Both the position numbers and the translations under genes were made by a program. From an uncultured Gammaproteobacteria bacterium (lineage in GTDB: Bacteria > Pseudomonadota > Gammaproteobacteria > Pseudomonadales > UBA5518), in NCBI GenBank assembly GCA_903938575.1, contig CAJADV010000615.1:1-32172 (forward strand): a stretch of 32,172 bases of DNA, written 5' to 3'. Numbering within the stretch: the first letter of the stretch is position 1; every line of letters starts with the position of its first letter. The notes beneath the pieces were generated by a model. It ran no database searches. It saw nothing but the letters and a program-made list of their open reading frames with translations, and was not told the DNA's origin. Positions 8,227 through 18,933 of this stretch are shown here, in pieces.

Positions 8227-9011
8227 GACCGGGCCTCCTTCGGAGCGGGAACGGGGACAGTCAACAGATTCGGCGGACCATCTTTTTCAGCAACACGACG
8301 GGCCTCGGCAACCGCAGCAGCGTAGCTGTTGTCCAGAACCCAATCTTTCTTTTCAGCGTCCCAGTAGCCGGTCTCCGCACCGTCAAGCGTCTGGTAGAGA
8401 AGCGCAACGCGCCCCAGGCGCACAAAAGATACTGTGCGGGCGTCCGGGCCGCTGCCCAGCAGACCATCGTAGGACTCGAGGGTACGGCCGTACTCAAGCT
8501 CGATCTGGTAGGCCTCAATGATGCGGCGGTACTTCTCGGAGATAGTGACGTCGGCGCGGGGCATGATGTCCTGCAGGGTCTGGACCCGGCTGGTGCGCTC
8601 CGCGAGAAGGAAGGGAGTGTCGAGAGACACAAATTTCTGCAGCGTGTCGACCATGCGCTTCATCAGCGGCTGGACTTCACGGCTGGTGGTTTCGATCTCG
8701 AGCAGCTGGGTCTCTATGGAGGAGACCTCATCGCGCTGAGCCTTTACCTGCTTGTCGAGCTGCGAGTTGTACTTCTCGAGGCTCTCGGCATCCGCAGTCG
8801 CCGAGGCGTAGCGGCTTGCCGCATCCTGCAGGCGGTCACGGATCTCGTTGATGCGCTTCTGCGAAGACGCAGCCGCTTTATCGGCTTCGCCTTGGGTGGC
8901 GATGGCCTTGTCGAGCGACTGGGCAGATGCCTGCTGTGCGGCAACTGCCACCACGCCTGCCACCACGACGGACGCCAGCGTCCTCGTGATCCTGGTGATG
9001 GAAAGACTCAT
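8223..9011 (-). CDS. DUF3450 periplasmic coiled-coil protein, first gene of the TonB2-like operon
   Basis: From the ATG at 9011 this is 262 residues: a signal peptide (about 1-30, ending QQASAQ), a long coiled coil (about 32-125), and a C-terminal region with RLGRVALLYQTLDG and GYWDAEKKDW. The biochemical role is unknown. In Shewanella- and Alteromonas-type clusters this family is the first gene of the TonB2 operon, as here. The frame stays open upstream to an ATG at 9146, but that start lacks a ribosome site and would bury the signal peptide. The ATG at 9011 has AGGAGG 11 bp upstream. It is paralogous to the protein at 2892-3602. Confidence 0.88.
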   Translation of the reverse strand: MSLSITRITRTLASVVVAGVVAVAAQQASAQSLDKAIATQGEADKAAASSQKRINEIRDRLQDAASRYASATADAESLEKYNSQLDKQVKAQRDEVSSIETQLLEIETTSREVQPLMKRMVDTLQKFVSLDTPFLLAERTSRVQTLQDIMPRADVTISEKYRRIIEAYQIELEYGRTLESYDGLLGSGPDARTVSFVRLGRVALLYQTLDGAETGYWDAEKKDWVLDNSYAAAVAEARRVAEKDGPPNLLTVPVPAPKEARS

Positions 9012-9167
9012 GACGGATTGTGCCTCCTGATCTGGACGGACCGAAGCCTGAAAACCTGTAGGAAAGAAAATGCGGGACAACATCGAAACAACCTTGCGCA
9101 ACTTATTTTTTCGCGGTCTCCAGACAATGCCCCTGACGACCGCCATCGCATTGTTCAGTGCGCCGTC

Positions 9168-9196
9168 ACTCTAGCCGCTGAATTCGGGAGTGGCAA
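9168..9196 (-). promoter_or_regulatory. Sigma-70-like promoter of the TonB2-like operon
   Basis: On the minus strand, TTGCCA (9191-9196) and TAGAGT (9168-9173) are separated by exactly 17 bp. Transcription would begin near 9161, leaving a leader of about 150 nt before the first gene. No Fur-box-like 19-mer is apparent, so iron control cannot be read from the sequence. Confidence 0.65.
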
Positions 9197-9210
9197 GCCA
9201 GTTTCACGCC

Positions 9211-9250
9211 CTCAAGAAAAAATCTTGCGCCTTGACCGCTGTCTCAAGAA
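9211..9250. promoter_or_regulatory. Dyad and direct repeat between the TonB and nuo operons
   Basis: Between the divergent operons there is a small dyad, CAAGA-5-TCTTG (9213-9227). The octamer CTCAAGAA also occurs twice in the same orientation (9211-9218 and 9243-9250), 32 bp apart or about three helical turns. This could be a regulator site serving either operon. The rest of 9197-9435 holds no gene that I can see. Confidence 0.3.
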
Positions 9251-9358
9251 TTTTGCCTTCGGGGGCTTGCAAGGAGTGCTATTTTCGTCGTAAGCAAAGC
9301 GCGCGCAACCGCGCAACGGGCGTGTAAATGATGTGGGCGCGCGCCGCGCTCCTTGAAC

Positions 9359-9364
9359 TATACT
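9359..9364 (+). promoter_or_regulatory. Candidate -10 element of the nuo operon
   Basis: TATACT is a near-consensus -10 about 72 bp upstream of nuoA. The positions 16-18 bp upstream are GC-rich and give no -35 match, so the assignment is tentative and might depend on an activator. Confidence 0.35.
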
Positions 9365-9435
9365 TCGCGCCGATCCGCAGGAGCCTCGGTTATCGCCGCC
9401 AGGGTCCAACACCAAGAATCTGCAGGGGACTGGCA

Positions 9436-9858
9436 ATGAGCGAGAGTATCGCAGCCCTTTCACAGTACTGGGCAACCGCCGTTTTCGTGCTGGTCATTCT
9501 CGCCGTCTGCTGCGCCATGATTCTGGTGTCGGCCTTCGTGGGCGGGCGCACCAGGGGCCGCGCCAAGAATGAAGCCTTTGAGTCCGGCATAGTGGGCGCC
9601 GGCACGGCGCAGATGCGGCTGCCCGCCAAGTTCTATCTGGTCGCGATGTTCTTCGTTATATTCGACGTCGAGGCGCTGTACCTCTATGCATGGGCCGTTT
9701 CCGTTCGCGAAAGCGGCTGGACGGGCTTCATCGAGGCCACCATCTTTATTCTGATCCTGTTCGCCGGACTGGTTTATCTCTGGCGGGTAGGCGCGCTCAA
9801 GTGGGCGCCATCCATGCGCAAGGCACGTGCCCGCGCCAGCGAATTCTCGGAGGGCTGA
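9436..9858 (+). CDS. nuoA: NADH-quinone oxidoreductase subunit A
   Basis: NuoA is a small membrane subunit of complex I near the quinone site. The 140-residue protein has three membrane helices (about 10-35, 63-85 and 93-115). It carries the conserved loop [15 protein letters not shown] and the acidic [11 protein letters not shown] motif. The ATG at 9436 has AGGGGA 7 bp upstream, which is better than the upstream in-frame ATGs. It is the first gene of a complete nuo operon; nuoB starts 1 bp after its stop codon. Confidence 0.95.
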   Translation: MSESIAALSQYWATAVFVLVILAVCCAMILVSAFVGGRTRGRAKNEAFESGIVGAGTAQMRLPAKFYLVAMFFVIFDVEALYLYAWAVSVRESGWTGFIEATIFILILFAGLVYLWRVGALKWAPSMRKARARASEFSEG

Positions 9859-9859
9859 G

Positions 9860-10537
9860 GTGGACTACAAGCTGACCCCTATCGTGGTCTCGGACCGGGA
9901 CGCCCCGGCGCCGAAAAAAATCGCAGCTGCGGACCACGCGGACCCTTTGTCGCAGCAGGTCCACCGCAGCGTCTTTATGGGTAAAGTCGAAGATGTGCTG
10001 CACAAAACCGTCAACTGGGGCCGCAAGAATTCGCTCTGGCCCTACAACTTCGGACTTTCTTGCTGCTACGTCGAGATGGCCACCGCGTTCACGGCGCCGC
10101 ATGACGTGGCCCGGTTCGGCGCCGAGGTCATCCGCGCCTCACCCCGCCAGGCGGACTTCATGGTCATCGCCGGCACCTGCTTCATCAAGATGGCGCCAGT
10201 CATCCAGCGCTTGTACGAACAGATGCTCGAGCCGCGCTGGATTATCTCGATGGGCGCCTGCGCCAACTCTGGCGGTATGTACGACATCTACTCCGTGGTA
10301 CAGGGCGTCGATAAATTCCTGCCGGTGGACGTCTATATCCCGGGTTGCCCGCCACGGCCCGAGGCCTTCCTGCAAGGCCTGATGCTGCTGCAGGATTCGA
10401 TCGCCACCGAGCGCCGTCCGCTGTCCTGGGTGGTGGGTGATCAGGGCGTACACAAGGTCGAAGTTCCCTCGCAGCGCGAACAGCGTCGTGAGGAAAGGAT
10501 GAGCGCGACCACACTGCGCGCTCCCAACCAGGTCTGA
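9860..10537 (+). CDS. nuoB: NADH-quinone oxidoreductase subunit B
   Basis: NuoB holds the terminal cluster N2, which reduces quinone. From the GTG at 9860 it is 225 residues, matching the E. coli length and its N-terminus (DYxLT). The four cluster ligands are present: the adjacent Cys68 and Cys69 in GLSCCYVEM, the cysteine in [10 protein letters not shown] and that in IPGCPPRPE. An upstream in-frame ATG at 9827 would overlap nuoA and has no homology support. The nuoA stop is 1 bp before the start, with AGGGCTGAGG as the likely ribosome site region. Confidence 0.96.
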   Translation: MDYKLTPIVVSDRDAPAPKKIAAADHADPLSQQVHRSVFMGKVEDVLHKTVNWGRKNSLWPYNFGLSCCYVEMATAFTAPHDVARFGAEVIRASPRQADFMVIAGTCFIKMAPVIQRLYEQMLEPRWIISMGACANSGGMYDIYSVVQGVDKFLPVDVYIPGCPPRPEAFLQGLMLLQDSIATERRPLSWVVGDQGVHKVEVPSQREQRREERMSATTLRAPNQV

Positions 10538-10550
10538 GGGGCAGCTGAGC

Positions 10551-12332
10551 GTGGGCGACAAGGCAAGCGCATCAACGACCGGACTCCCGGGCAGTCAGCA
10601 CCCCGTCATCGCGGAGCTGTACCAGCGCTTCGGCGGGGCGAGGATCCACTTCCAGGATACGCTGGGGGCAGTTCCCACCGTCTGGGTGTCGCGGCAGGAC
10701 GCTACCGCCGTGCTCCGGTACCTGCGGCAGGCACCCAAACCCTATTCGATGCTCCTCGATCTGCACGGCGTCGACGAGCGGCTGCGCCGCCATCGAGCGG
10801 GCATGCCGGCAGCCGATTTCACGGTCTTTTATCACCTCCTGTCGATCGAGCGAAACAACGATGTGCGCATCAAGGTCGCGCTCGCTGCGAACGACATGCA
10901 ACTGCCTACCGTCACCGGCATCTGGCCCAACGCCAACTGGTACGAACGCGAGGTCTGGGATCTTTTCGGTATCGAGTTCAAGGGTCACCCCCACCTGGTG
11001 AGGCTCCTGATGCCCCGCACCTGGGAGGGCCATCCGCTGCGCAAGGATTACCCGGCGCGCGCCACCGAATTCGACCCCTTCAGCCTGGACGACGCCAAAC
11101 AGGACCTCGAGCAGGAATCGCTGCGCTTCGTGCCCGAGGAATGGGGCATGGCCCGTGGCACGGCCCACACTGATTACATGTTCCTGAATCTGGGGCCCAA
11201 CCACCCCTCGGCGCACGGCGCCTTCCGGATCGTGCTGCAGTTGGATGGTGAGGAAATCCTCGATTGCGTGCCGGACATCGGCTACCACCACCGCGGCGCC
11301 GAGAAAATGGCCGAGCGGCAGTCGTGGCACTCGTTCATCCCGTACACCGACCGCATCGATTACCTCGGCGGGGTGATGAACAACCTCGCCTACGTGATGG
11401 CGGTGGAACAGCTCGCGGGCATCCAGGTCCCCGACCGGGTGAAGACCATCCGCATCATGATGTCGGAGTTTTTCCGCATCACCAGCCACCTGCTCTTTCT
11501 GGGCACCTATATCCAGGACGTGGGGGGCATGTCGCCCATTTTCTTCATCTTCACCGACCGCATGAAAGCCTACGACGTGATCGAGGCCATCACCGGCGGC
11601 CGGATGCACCCGGCGTGGTTCCGTATCGGCGGCGTGGCGCACGACCTGCCCGAGGGCTGGGACAGGCTGGTCCGCGATTTCGTGAACTGGATGCCGAAAC
11701 GGCTCGACGAGTACGACAAGGCAGCAATGCGTAACGGCATCCTGCGCTCGCGGACCATCGGTGTCGCCAAGTACAACAGCACCGAGGCCATCGAGTGGGG
11801 CGTCACGGGCCCGGGCCTGCGCGCCACCGGCGTCGACTACGATCTGCGCAAAGCACGCCCCTACGGCGGCTGGGAGAATTTCGAGTTCGAGGTGCCACTG
11901 GCCGTCAACGGCGACGCCTACGACCGCGGCGTGCTGCGCCTCGAGGAAATGCGTCAGAGCGTGAAGATCATCCGCCAGTGCCTCGAGAACATGCCTGCTG
12001 GCCCCTACAAGGCGGACCACCCGCTCACCACGCCGCCCCCGAAGGAGCGCACCCTCGCCGACATCGAGACGCTCATCAATCACTTCGTGGGTGTTTCCTG
12101 GGGCCCTGTCATGCCGGCCGGCGAGGCCTGCCAACTGATCGAGGCCACCAAGGGCATCAACAGCTATTACCTCACCTCGGACGCCGCCACGATGAGCTAC
12201 CGCACGCGCATCCGCACGCCGAGTTTCCCGCACCTGCAGCAGATTCCGACGGTCATCCGCGGCGGCCTTGTCGCCGACCTGATCGCCTATCTTGCGAGCA
12301 TTGATTTCGTGATGGCCGATGTCGACCGCTGA
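10551..12332 (+). CDS. nuoCD: NADH-quinone oxidoreductase fused subunit C/D
   Basis: A single 593-residue chain joins the 30-kDa (NuoC, about residues 1-190) and 49-kDa (NuoD, about 200-593) subunits. It forms the peripheral-arm base next to N2 and part of the quinone pocket. NuoC signatures include [19 protein letters not shown]. NuoD signatures include [17 protein letters not shown] and [15 protein letters not shown]. The fusion is common in Gammaproteobacteria and is one reason for that assignment. It starts with GTG at 10551, 13 bp after nuoB. I see no frameshift or missing block. Confidence 0.96.
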   Translation: MGDKASASTTGLPGSQHPVIAELYQRFGGARIHFQDTLGAVPTVWVSRQDATAVLRYLRQAPKPYSMLLDLHGVDERLRRHRAGMPAADFTVFYHLLSIERNNDVRIKVALAANDMQLPTVTGIWPNANWYEREVWDLFGIEFKGHPHLVRLLMPRTWEGHPLRKDYPARATEFDPFSLDDAKQDLEQESLRFVPEEWGMARGTAHTDYMFLNLGPNHPSAHGAFRIVLQLDGEEILDCVPDIGYHHRGAEKMAERQSWHSFIPYTDRIDYLGGVMNNLAYVMAVEQLAGIQVPDRVKTIRIMMSEFFRITSHLLFLGTYIQDVGGMSPIFFIFTDRMKAYDVIEAITGGRMHPAWFRIGGVAHDLPEGWDRLVRDFVNWMPKRLDEYDKAAMRNGILRSRTIGVAKYNSTEAIEWGVTGPGLRATGVDYDLRKARPYGGWENFEFEVPLAVNGDAYDRGVLRLEEMRQSVKIIRQCLENMPAGPYKADHPLTTPPPKERTLADIETLINHFVGVSWGPVMPAGEACQLIEATKGINSYYLTSDAATMSYRTRIRTPSFPHLQQIPTVIRGGLVADLIAYLASIDFVMADVDR

Positions 12333-12342
12333 GGCAACGCAC

Positions 12343-12852
12343 ATGACTGGTTCCGGAGCCCTGATCGCCAGCAGTGCCGGTGATTTCGTGCTCTCCGAGG
12401 CGGAGATCCACGAGATCCGCCACGAGATGGAGCACTACGAGGATCCACGTGCCGCGACTATCGAGGCACTGAAGATCGTCCAGCACCACCGCGGCTGGGT
12501 GGCCGATGGCGCCATCGAGGCCATCGCCCGCGTCATCGGCATCGGTGGCGCCGAGGTGGAAGGTGTAGCCACCTTCTACAACATGATTTTCCGCCGTCCG
12601 GTTGGCCGTCATGTGATCAAGATCTGCGACAGCATTTCCTGCTTCCTCACCGGTTACGAGGAGTTGCGCGCCGAGATCAGCCGCCAGACCGGCCTCGACT
12701 GGGGCGGCACCACGGCAGACGGCCGCTTCACGCTGCTGCCCGTGTGCTGTCTGGGCAACTGCGACAAGGGCCCCACCCTGATGATCGATGACGACACCCA
12801 CGGCCCGGTGGCGCCCGCCGAGGTCACGGCACTGCTGGAGCGCTACACATGA
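12343..12852 (+). CDS. nuoE: NADH-quinone oxidoreductase subunit E
   Basis: NuoE is the 24-kDa subunit of the NADH-dehydrogenase module and carries the off-path [2Fe-2S] cluster N1a. The 169-residue protein has a helical N-terminus and a thioredoxin-like C-terminal half. The four ligands are Cys95 and Cys100 (CDSISC) and Cys136 and Cys140 (CLGNC). An alternative ATG at 12319 lies inside nuoCD. The ATG at 12343 has GAGG 8 bp upstream and is preferred. Its end overlaps the nuoF start by 4 bp (ATGA). Confidence 0.95.
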   Translation: MTGSGALIASSAGDFVLSEAEIHEIRHEMEHYEDPRAATIEALKIVQHHRGWVADGAIEAIARVIGIGGAEVEGVATFYNMIFRRPVGRHVIKICDSISCFLTGYEELRAEISRQTGLDWGGTTADGRFTLLPVCCLGNCDKGPTLMIDDDTHGPVAPAEVTALLERYT

Positions 12853-14174
12853 GCAGCGCGGCGCGGATGCAACCCGAGACACACCCGCTACTGTGGCGGC
12901 TGGACCACGGCACCCCGATCACCGAGATCGCCGCCTACGAATCGCTCGAGGGCTATTCGGCGCTGCGCAAGGCGCTGCGCGATCTTGAGCCTGCCGCCCT
13001 GACCCAGCTGGTGAAAGATGCCAACCTCCGCGGTCGCGGCGGTGCCGGCTTCCCCACCGGCGTCAAGTGGAGCCTGGTCCCCATGGGGCCGGATGTAGGC
13101 ACCAAGTACCTGATCTGTAATGCCGATGAAATGGAGCCGGGCACCTTCAAGGACCGCCTCCTGATGGAGGAGATCCCGCACTCGCTGGTCGAGTCGATGA
13201 TCCTGTCGGCCTGGGCGATCGAAGCAACCCGCGGCTATATCTTCCTGCGTGGCGAGTACGTGCTGGCGGCCGAGCGGCTGCGCAAGGCGCTCGCCCAGGC
13301 AAAGGAGCGCGGCTACCTCGGCAACAACATCCTCGGCACGGGCTGGAACTTCGAGCTTTTCGTGCACACGGGCGCCGGTCGCTATATCTGCGGCGAAGAA
13401 ACCGCGCTCATCAACAGCCTCGAGGGGCGGCGGGCCAATCCGCGCTCGAAGCCTCCGTTCCCGCAGATCGCGGGGGCCTGGGGTAAACCCACTATCGTCA
13501 ATAACGTCGAGACCTTCTGCAACATACCCGGCATCGTCCTGCGTGGCGCCGAGTGGTTCACGGGGCTCTCGGCCGGCCGCAGCAAGGATGGCGGGACCAA
13601 GCTCTACGGCGCCTCGGGTCGCGTGCGGCGCCCCGGCACCTGGGAGCTTCCCATGGGCACCACGGGCCGCGAGATCCTCGAAGAGCACGCCGGCGGCATG
13701 CAGCCGGGACTCAATCTGCGCGCCTGGCTGCCAGGCGGCGCCTCCACCGACTTCCTGCTGCCCGAGCACCTCGATCTCGCCATGGACTTCGACACCATCG
13801 CCAAGGCACGCAGCCGCATGGGCACGGGCCTCATCACTGTGGTCGATGACAAGCAGGACATCGTGGCCGTCACGCGGAACCTGATTGATTTCTTCTCGCG
13901 CGAGTCCTGCGGCTGGTGCACGCCCTGCCGCGACGGGCTGCCGTGGACGGCCAAGCTGCTCGCCGCGTTGGAGCATGGCGAGGGCGCACCCGGCGACATC
14001 GAGACCCTCGAGAGCCTGTGCGGCCTGCTCGGACCGGGCAAGACGCACTGCGCGCTCGCCCCCGGAGCGGTAGAGCCCCTGCAGAGCGCTCTGCGCTTTT
14101 TCCGTGAAGACTTCGAACGCGGCATTGCCGCCCAACCAGCACTCGCGCGTGCGGCAGCCGGAGGCACGCCCTGA
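12849..14174 (+). CDS. nuoF: NADH-quinone oxidoreductase subunit F
   Basis: NuoF binds NADH and FMN and holds the [4Fe-4S] cluster N3; it is the entry point for electrons into complex I. The 441-residue protein (E. coli 445) carries the glycine-rich loop [13 protein letters not shown] near residue 60 and the FMN-site motif [15 protein letters not shown] near 180. The N3 ligands are Cys354, Cys357 and Cys360 (CGWCTPC) and Cys401. It starts within the nuoE stop (ATGA overlap) and ends within the nuoG start. Confidence 0.97.
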   Translation: MSSAARMQPETHPLLWRLDHGTPITEIAAYESLEGYSALRKALRDLEPAALTQLVKDANLRGRGGAGFPTGVKWSLVPMGPDVGTKYLICNADEMEPGTFKDRLLMEEIPHSLVESMILSAWAIEATRGYIFLRGEYVLAAERLRKALAQAKERGYLGNNILGTGWNFELFVHTGAGRYICGEETALINSLEGRRANPRSKPPFPQIAGAWGKPTIVNNVETFCNIPGIVLRGAEWFTGLSAGRSKDGGTKLYGASGRVRRPGTWELPMGTTGREILEEHAGGMQPGLNLRAWLPGGASTDFLLPEHLDLAMDFDTIAKARSRMGTGLITVVDDKQDIVAVTRNLIDFFSRESCGWCTPCRDGLPWTAKLLAALEHGEGAPGDIETLESLCGLLGPGKTHCALAPGAVEPLQSALRFFREDFERGIAAQPALARAAAGGTP

Positions 14175-16879
14175 TGGCAACCATCAACGTAGACGGAAAA
14201 CAGTACGAGGTCGACGGGGCTGACAACCTGCTCCACGCCTGTCTCTCGCTCGGTCTCGACATCCCCTATTTCTGCTGGCACCCGGCCCTCGGCTCGGTCG
14301 GCGCCTGCCGGCAGTGCGCGGTCAAGCAGTACGCCAACGCCGACGACAAGCGCGGACGTCTGGTGATGTCGTGCATGACGCCGTCAACCGACAACTCCTG
14401 GATCTCCATCGAGGACGAGGAAGCCAAGACCTTCCGGAAGAGCGTCATCGAGTGGCTGATGATCAACCACCCGCACGACTGCCCGGTCTGCGAGGAAGGT
14501 GGGCACTGCCACCTGCAGGACATGACGGTGATGGCCGGCCAGGTGACGCGACGCTACCGCTTCACCAAGCGCACGCACCAGAACCAGAATCTCGGCACCT
14601 TCGTCAATCACGAGATGAACCGCTGCATCGCATGCTACCGCTGCGTCCGCTACTACAAGGACTACGCGGGCGGTACCGATCTCGGGGTCTTCGGCGCGCA
14701 CGATAACGTGTATTTCGGCCGCGTCGCCGACGGCCAGCTGGAGAGCGAGTTCTCCGGCAACCTGGTCGAGGTCTGCCCGACTGGCGTGTTCACCGACCGC
14801 ACCCACTCCGAGCGCTACAACCGCAAGTGGGACATGCAGTTCGCACCTAGCGTCTGCCAGCAATGCGCCGTTGGCTGCAATACAAGCCCCGGTGAGCGCT
14901 ATGGCGAACTGCGCCGTATCGAGAACCGCTTCAACGGCGCGGTGAACCACTACTTCCTCTGCGACCGCGGCCGCTTCGGCTACGGTTATGTGAACCTGAA
15001 GGATCGTCCCCGCCAGATGCTGGCGCGTTCGGGCACCGAATTCGAAGCCGCTTCACCGCAGGGCGAACTCGATCGCCTCGCCTTCACCCTGCGCGATGCC
15101 GGGCGCATCGTCGGCATCGGCTCGCCACGGGCGAGTCTCGAGGCAAACTTTGCCTTGCGCGAGTTCGTGGGTGCGGACAACTTCTCGACCGGCATGGATG
15201 TCGCAGGCAACGCGCTCGCCGCGCGGACGCTCGCGATCCTGCGCGAGAGCCCCGCCCGTTCTCCCTCGTTGCGTGACATCGAGGGCTTCGATGCCGTGAT
15301 CATCCTCGGCGAGGACGTCACCCAGACGGCGCCCCGCGTGGCGCTCGCGCTGCGGCAGGCCGTCAATGGCCGTGCGGTAGAACTGGCGGCAGCCAAGCGC
15401 GTACTGCAGTGGCAGGTCGAGGCGATCGCCAATATCGGCCAACACGAACGCCATCCGCTCTTCATCGCCGCTGTCGATGCCACGCGCCTCGACGATGTCG
15501 CAGCCGCGTGTCACCACGCCAGCCCCGATGCCATCGCCGCACTCGGTTTCGCCGTGGCCCGGGCCATCGACCCCGCGGCCCCGGCTCCCGCGACCGCACT
15601 CGACGCCGACACCGCAGCACTGGCCACGCGCATTGCAGCGGCCCTGGCGGGTGCCCGCAAGCCTCTGGTGGTGTCGGGAACAGGCGCCGGCTCGCTCGCG
15701 GTGCTCGATGCCGCAGCCAACATCGCCCGTGCGCTCTGCGCCAAGGGACTGCCCGCAGGCCTTAGCCTCGCGCTGCCGGAAGTAAACACCCTCGGTGTGG
15801 CCTTCCTCGGTGGCCTTGACGTCGAACAGGCACTTGCCAAGGTCGATGCCGACACCGTGGTAGTGGTGCTGGAAAACGATCTCTACCGCCGCGCACCGTC
15901 CGCAGTGGTTGATGCCGCATTGGAGCGCGCGCACTGCGTGCTGGTGGCAGATCACCAACTGAGCCCCACGGCCGAACGCGCGCATGTGGTGCTGCCTGCC
16001 GCTACCTTCGCCGAGAGTGACGGCACCGTGGTGAGCAGCGAGGGCCGTGCCCAGCGCTACTTCCAGGTCTATGACCCCGGCTACTACAACCTCGCCTCGC
16101 AGGTGCGGGAGAGCTGGCGCTGGATCGCAGGCCTGATGGCCGCGGCACGCCGCTGCGCCCTGCCCTGGACAACCCTCGACGAGCTGACCGCAGCCTGTGC
16201 GCAGGGTGTCCCCGGCCTCGAAGCCATCCAGGGCGCCGCCCCGAACGCCGAACTGCGGGTCTCGGGTCGCAAGATCGCCCGCCAGCCTCTGCGCTACTCA
16301 GGACGGACCGCGATGCGGGCCAACATCTCCGTGCACGAGCCACGGACCTCGCAGGATCCCGACACCGCTCTGGCGTTCTCGATGGAAGGCTACGGCGGCC
16401 CATCGGAGCCGGGAGCGCTGATTCCCTTCGCGTGGGCTCCAGGCTGGAACTCGCCCCAGGCCTGGAACAAGTTCCAGGACGAGGTTGGCGGTCATCTGAT
16501 CTCGGGGGATCCGGGCGTTCGCCTCATTGAAGGTGCCGGCACCGGTGGCTACGCCGCGGCCGGCAGCAGTGCCGCCGCCGCGCTGGTAGTGGCGCCCGTG
16601 TGGCATATACACGGCAGCGAGGAGCTCTCCTCGCGCGCCCCGGCCGCCAGCACGCTCGTGCCCAAGCCCTACCTGGCACTGAATCCGGCCGACGCGGCCG
16701 CACTCGGGCTTGCGACCGACGCCATGGCGCGCTTCCAGATCGGCGAACAACTGTTCGAAGCCCCGGTAGCCATCCGCGAGCACCTCGCGCGCGGCGTACT
16801 CGGTGTACCCGTAGGCCTTCCGGGCCTGCCGTGGGCGCCGCTGGCGGGCGAGGCCAGACTCGTGCAGGGAGGTACCTGA
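14174..16879 (+). CDS. nuoG: NADH-quinone oxidoreductase subunit G
   Basis: NuoG is the 75-kDa subunit with the chain of iron-sulphur clusters N1b, N4, N5 and, in a subset of bacteria, N7. The 901-residue protein begins with a ferredoxin-like domain (N1b ligands Cys34, Cys45, Cys48 and the cysteine of MSCMTP). The [14 protein letters not shown] stretch supplies N5. [13 protein letters not shown] and a later EVCPTGVF supply N4. The [10 protein letters not shown] motif plus a cysteine in YFLCDRGRF provides N7. The rest is a molybdopterin-oxidoreductase-like domain without sign of a cofactor role. The start ATG overlaps the nuoF stop by 1 bp. The region from about residue 450 to 560 is alanine-rich and poorly conserved, as usual. 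Confidence 0.96.
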   Translation: MATINVDGKQYEVDGADNLLHACLSLGLDIPYFCWHPALGSVGACRQCAVKQYANADDKRGRLVMSCMTPSTDNSWISIEDEEAKTFRKSVIEWLMINHPHDCPVCEEGGHCHLQDMTVMAGQVTRRYRFTKRTHQNQNLGTFVNHEMNRCIACYRCVRYYKDYAGGTDLGVFGAHDNVYFGRVADGQLESEFSGNLVEVCPTGVFTDRTHSERYNRKWDMQFAPSVCQQCAVGCNTSPGERYGELRRIENRFNGAVNHYFLCDRGRFGYGYVNLKDRPRQMLARSGTEFEAASPQGELDRLAFTLRDAGRIVGIGSPRASLEANFALREFVGADNFSTGMDVAGNALAARTLAILRESPARSPSLRDIEGFDAVIILGEDVTQTAPRVALALRQAVNGRAVELAAAKRVLQWQVEAIANIGQHERHPLFIAAVDATRLDDVAAACHHASPDAIAALGFAVARAIDPAAPAPATALDADTAALATRIAAALAGARKPLVVSGTGAGSLAVLDAAANIARALCAKGLPAGLSLALPEVNTLGVAFLGGLDVEQALAKVDADTVVVVLENDLYRRAPSAVVDAALERAHCVLVADHQLSPTAERAHVVLPAATFAESDGTVVSSEGRAQRYFQVYDPGYYNLASQVRESWRWIAGLMAAARRCALPWTTLDELTAACAQGVPGLEAIQGAAPNAELRVSGRKIARQPLRYSGRTAMRANISVHEPRTSQDPDTALAFSMEGYGGPSEPGALIPFAWAPGWNSPQAWNKFQDEVGGHLISGDPGVRLIEGAGTGGYAAAGSSAAAALVVAPVWHIHGSEELSSRAPAASTLVPKPYLALNPADAAALGLATDAMARFQIGEQLFEAPVAIREHLARGVLGVPVGLPGLPWAPLAGEARLVQGGT

Positions 16880-17859
16880 TGAACCTGCTGCCACTTCCCG
16901 AGTTGCTGGAGATCGGCGCGGCCATTGGCCGGGCGGTGGTGCTGCTGCTGATAGTCGTGCTGTTCGCCGCCTACCTCAGCTTCATCGAGCGACGGGTACT
17001 CGCACTCTGGCAGGACCGCTATGGTCCCAACCGCGTCGGTCCATTCGGCATCTGGCAGCTGCCGGCTGACGTGATCAAGATGCTCTTCAAGGAAGACTGG
17101 ATCCCGCCGTTCTCAGATCGACTCACCTTCATCATCGCGCCCGTCATCGCGATGAGTGCGCTGTTCCTGTCCTTTATCGTGATCCCCGTCTCGCCCACCT
17201 GGGGCGTGGCCGACCTGAACATCGGCATCCTTTTCTTCATGGCGATGGCAGGTCTCGCGGTCTACGCGGTGCTGTTTGCCGGCTGGTCCAGCAACAGCAA
17301 GTACGCGCTGCTCGGCAGCCTGCGTTCGGCCGCACAGACGGTGAGCTATGAGGTCTTCATGGGCCTCTCGCTGATGGGGGTAGTGGCACAGGCCGGCTCC
17401 TTCAACATGCGCGATATCGTCGAGGCGCAGCAGGGCATGTGGTTCATCGTGCCGCAGTTCCTCGGTTTCCTTACCTTCTCGATGGCCGCGATAGCGGTCA
17501 CCCACCGCAGCCCCTTCGACCTGCCGGAAGCAGAGCAGGAGCTGGGCGCTGGCTATCACACCGAATACGCGGGCATGAAGTGGGCGATGTTCTTCGTGGG
17601 CGAGTACGTGGGCATCGTGGTCGTATCGGCCCTGCTCACCGCACTCTTCCTCGGCGGCTGGTACGGCCCCGGGCCGGAGTGGCTGGCGGGTTTCTGGTTC
17701 TCGCTGAAAACCGTCTTTTTCGTGATGCTGTTCATCCTGCTGCGCGCCGCGCTGCCACGGCCGCGTTACGACCACCTGATGGCGGCAGGCTGGATGGTGT
17801 GTCTACCCCTCACGCTGCTGAACCTGCTGGTCACCGGCGCCGTGCTGCTGATGAAATGA
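16879..17859 (+). CDS. nuoH: NADH-quinone oxidoreductase subunit H
   Basis: NuoH is the membrane subunit that forms the quinone-binding chamber and links the two arms of complex I. The 326-residue protein has about eight membrane helices. [19 protein letters not shown] lies after the first helix, and the acidic loop [17 protein letters not shown] is characteristic. The ATG at 16879 shares a base with the nuoG stop, and the length equals that of the E. coli protein within one residue. The frame is open further upstream, but only as a shadow within nuoG. Confidence 0.96.
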   Translation: MNLLPLPELLEIGAAIGRAVVLLLIVVLFAAYLSFIERRVLALWQDRYGPNRVGPFGIWQLPADVIKMLFKEDWIPPFSDRLTFIIAPVIAMSALFLSFIVIPVSPTWGVADLNIGILFFMAMAGLAVYAVLFAGWSSNSKYALLGSLRSAAQTVSYEVFMGLSLMGVVAQAGSFNMRDIVEAQQGMWFIVPQFLGFLTFSMAAIAVTHRSPFDLPEAEQELGAGYHTEYAGMKWAMFFVGEYVGIVVVSALLTALFLGGWYGPGPEWLAGFWFSLKTVFFVMLFILLRAALPRPRYDHLMAAGWMVCLPLTLLNLLVTGAVLLMK

Positions 17860-17867
17860 GGATGCCC

Positions 17868-18413
17868 ATGAACCTCGTCTTACGCATACTCATTGGCATC
17901 GGTACCAACCTGCGCAGCATGTGGATGATCTTCGCCCACAGTTTCCGCAAGCGCGACACCATCCAGTACCCGGAACAGAAGGTCTACCTGCCGCCCCGCT
18001 ACCGCGGCCGGATCGTGCTCACGCGCGACCCCGACGGCGAGGAGCGCTGCGTCGCCTGCAACCTCTGCGCGGTGGCGTGTCCGGTGGGCTGCATCTCGCT
18101 GCAGAAAGCCGAGCAGGACGACGGCCGCTGGTACCCGGAGTTCTTCCGCATCAATTTCTCCCGCTGCATTTTCTGCGGTCTGTGCGAGGAAGCCTGCCCG
18201 ACCAATGCCATCCAGCTCACCCCGGACTTCGAGCTTGCCGAGTACAAGCGTCAGGATCTGGTCTACGAGAAGGAAGACCTGCTGATCGCCGGCACCGGTA
18301 AGTACCACGACTACAATGTCTACCGCGTCGCAGGTCTCTCCATCGCCGGCAAGCCCAAGGGCGCCGCCGAGGCCGAGGCACAACCTATCGACGTGAGAAC
18401 CCTGCTGCCATGA
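17868..18413 (+). CDS. nuoI: NADH-quinone oxidoreductase subunit I
   Basis: NuoI carries the two [4Fe-4S] clusters N6a and N6b that connect NuoG to N2 in NuoB. The 181-residue protein has two ferredoxin motifs: Cys61, 64, 67 and 71 ([11 protein letters not shown]) and Cys100, 103, 106 and 110 ([11 protein letters not shown]). An amphipathic N-terminal helix precedes the [12 protein letters not shown] segment. ATG codons at 17856, 17862 and 17868 are all in frame; only the last has a well-spaced GAGG (6 bp), so I use it. It closely follows the E. coli sequence. Confidence 0.96.
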   Translation: MNLVLRILIGIGTNLRSMWMIFAHSFRKRDTIQYPEQKVYLPPRYRGRIVLTRDPDGEERCVACNLCAVACPVGCISLQKAEQDDGRWYPEFFRINFSRCIFCGLCEEACPTNAIQLTPDFELAEYKRQDLVYEKEDLLIAGTGKYHDYNVYRVAGLSIAGKPKGAAEAEAQPIDVRTLLP

Positions 18414-18423
18414 GGGCCCACAC

Positions 18424-18915
18424 GTGGAACTGACCTTTTATACCTGCGCCCTCGTGGCGCTCGCCTCGGCGCTGCGTTGCGTCACCCACACCAACCCGGT
18501 GCACTCGCTGCTTTACTTGGTGGTTCTGCTGCTTGCGGTAGCGGGGATTTTCTTCGCTATTGGCGCGCCCTTCGCGGGAGCGCTCGAGGTCATTGTCTAT
18601 GCTGGCGCCATCATGGTGCTCTTTGTGTTCGTGGTGATGATGCTCAGCCTGGGCGCCGAGACCGCCGCACAGGAACGCGCCTGGCTGCGGCCCCGCACCT
18701 GGATCGGACCGGCCATTCTTGCCGCGGTGATGCTCGCGTCACTGGTGTCCGGCATCCTTCACGCACCTGGCCTCACGGGCACCGCCACCGTCGATGCCAA
18801 GCAGGTTGGCATTGCCCTTTTCGGCCCCTACCTCCTCGCCGTCGAGCTCGCCTCGCTGATGCTTCTCGGTGCGCTGGTCGCGGCTTATCACCTCGGCAGG
18901 GAAGAGACTCGATGA
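18424..18915 (+). CDS. nuoJ: NADH-quinone oxidoreductase subunit J
   Basis: NuoJ is a membrane subunit of complex I with five helices; its third helix couples quinone chemistry to proton pumping. The 163-residue protein shows the YAGAIMVLFVFVVMM helix (about 60-74) with the conserved tyrosine. It starts with GTG at 18424, 8 bp after a GAGG in the nuoI stop region. It is a little shorter than the E. coli protein (184), mainly at the C-terminus, which is variable in the family. Confidence 0.94.
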   Translation: MELTFYTCALVALASALRCVTHTNPVHSLLYLVVLLLAVAGIFFAIGAPFAGALEVIVYAGAIMVLFVFVVMMLSLGAETAAQERAWLRPRTWIGPAILAAVMLASLVSGILHAPGLTGTATVDAKQVGIALFGPYLLAVELASLMLLGALVAAYHLGREETR

Positions 18916-18933
18916 ACCACGGGAGCCAGCACC

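Noticed and set aside
9012-9146. A longer N-terminus for the first DUF3450 protein
   Set aside because: The upstream ATG lacks a ribosome site and would place 45 extra residues before an evident signal peptide. The region holds the leader of the operon.
10572-12344. A 590-codon open frame on the minus strand
   Set aside because: It is the mirror of nuoCD, rich in His, Val, Ala and Arg, with no family signature. The plus-strand gene is beyond doubt.
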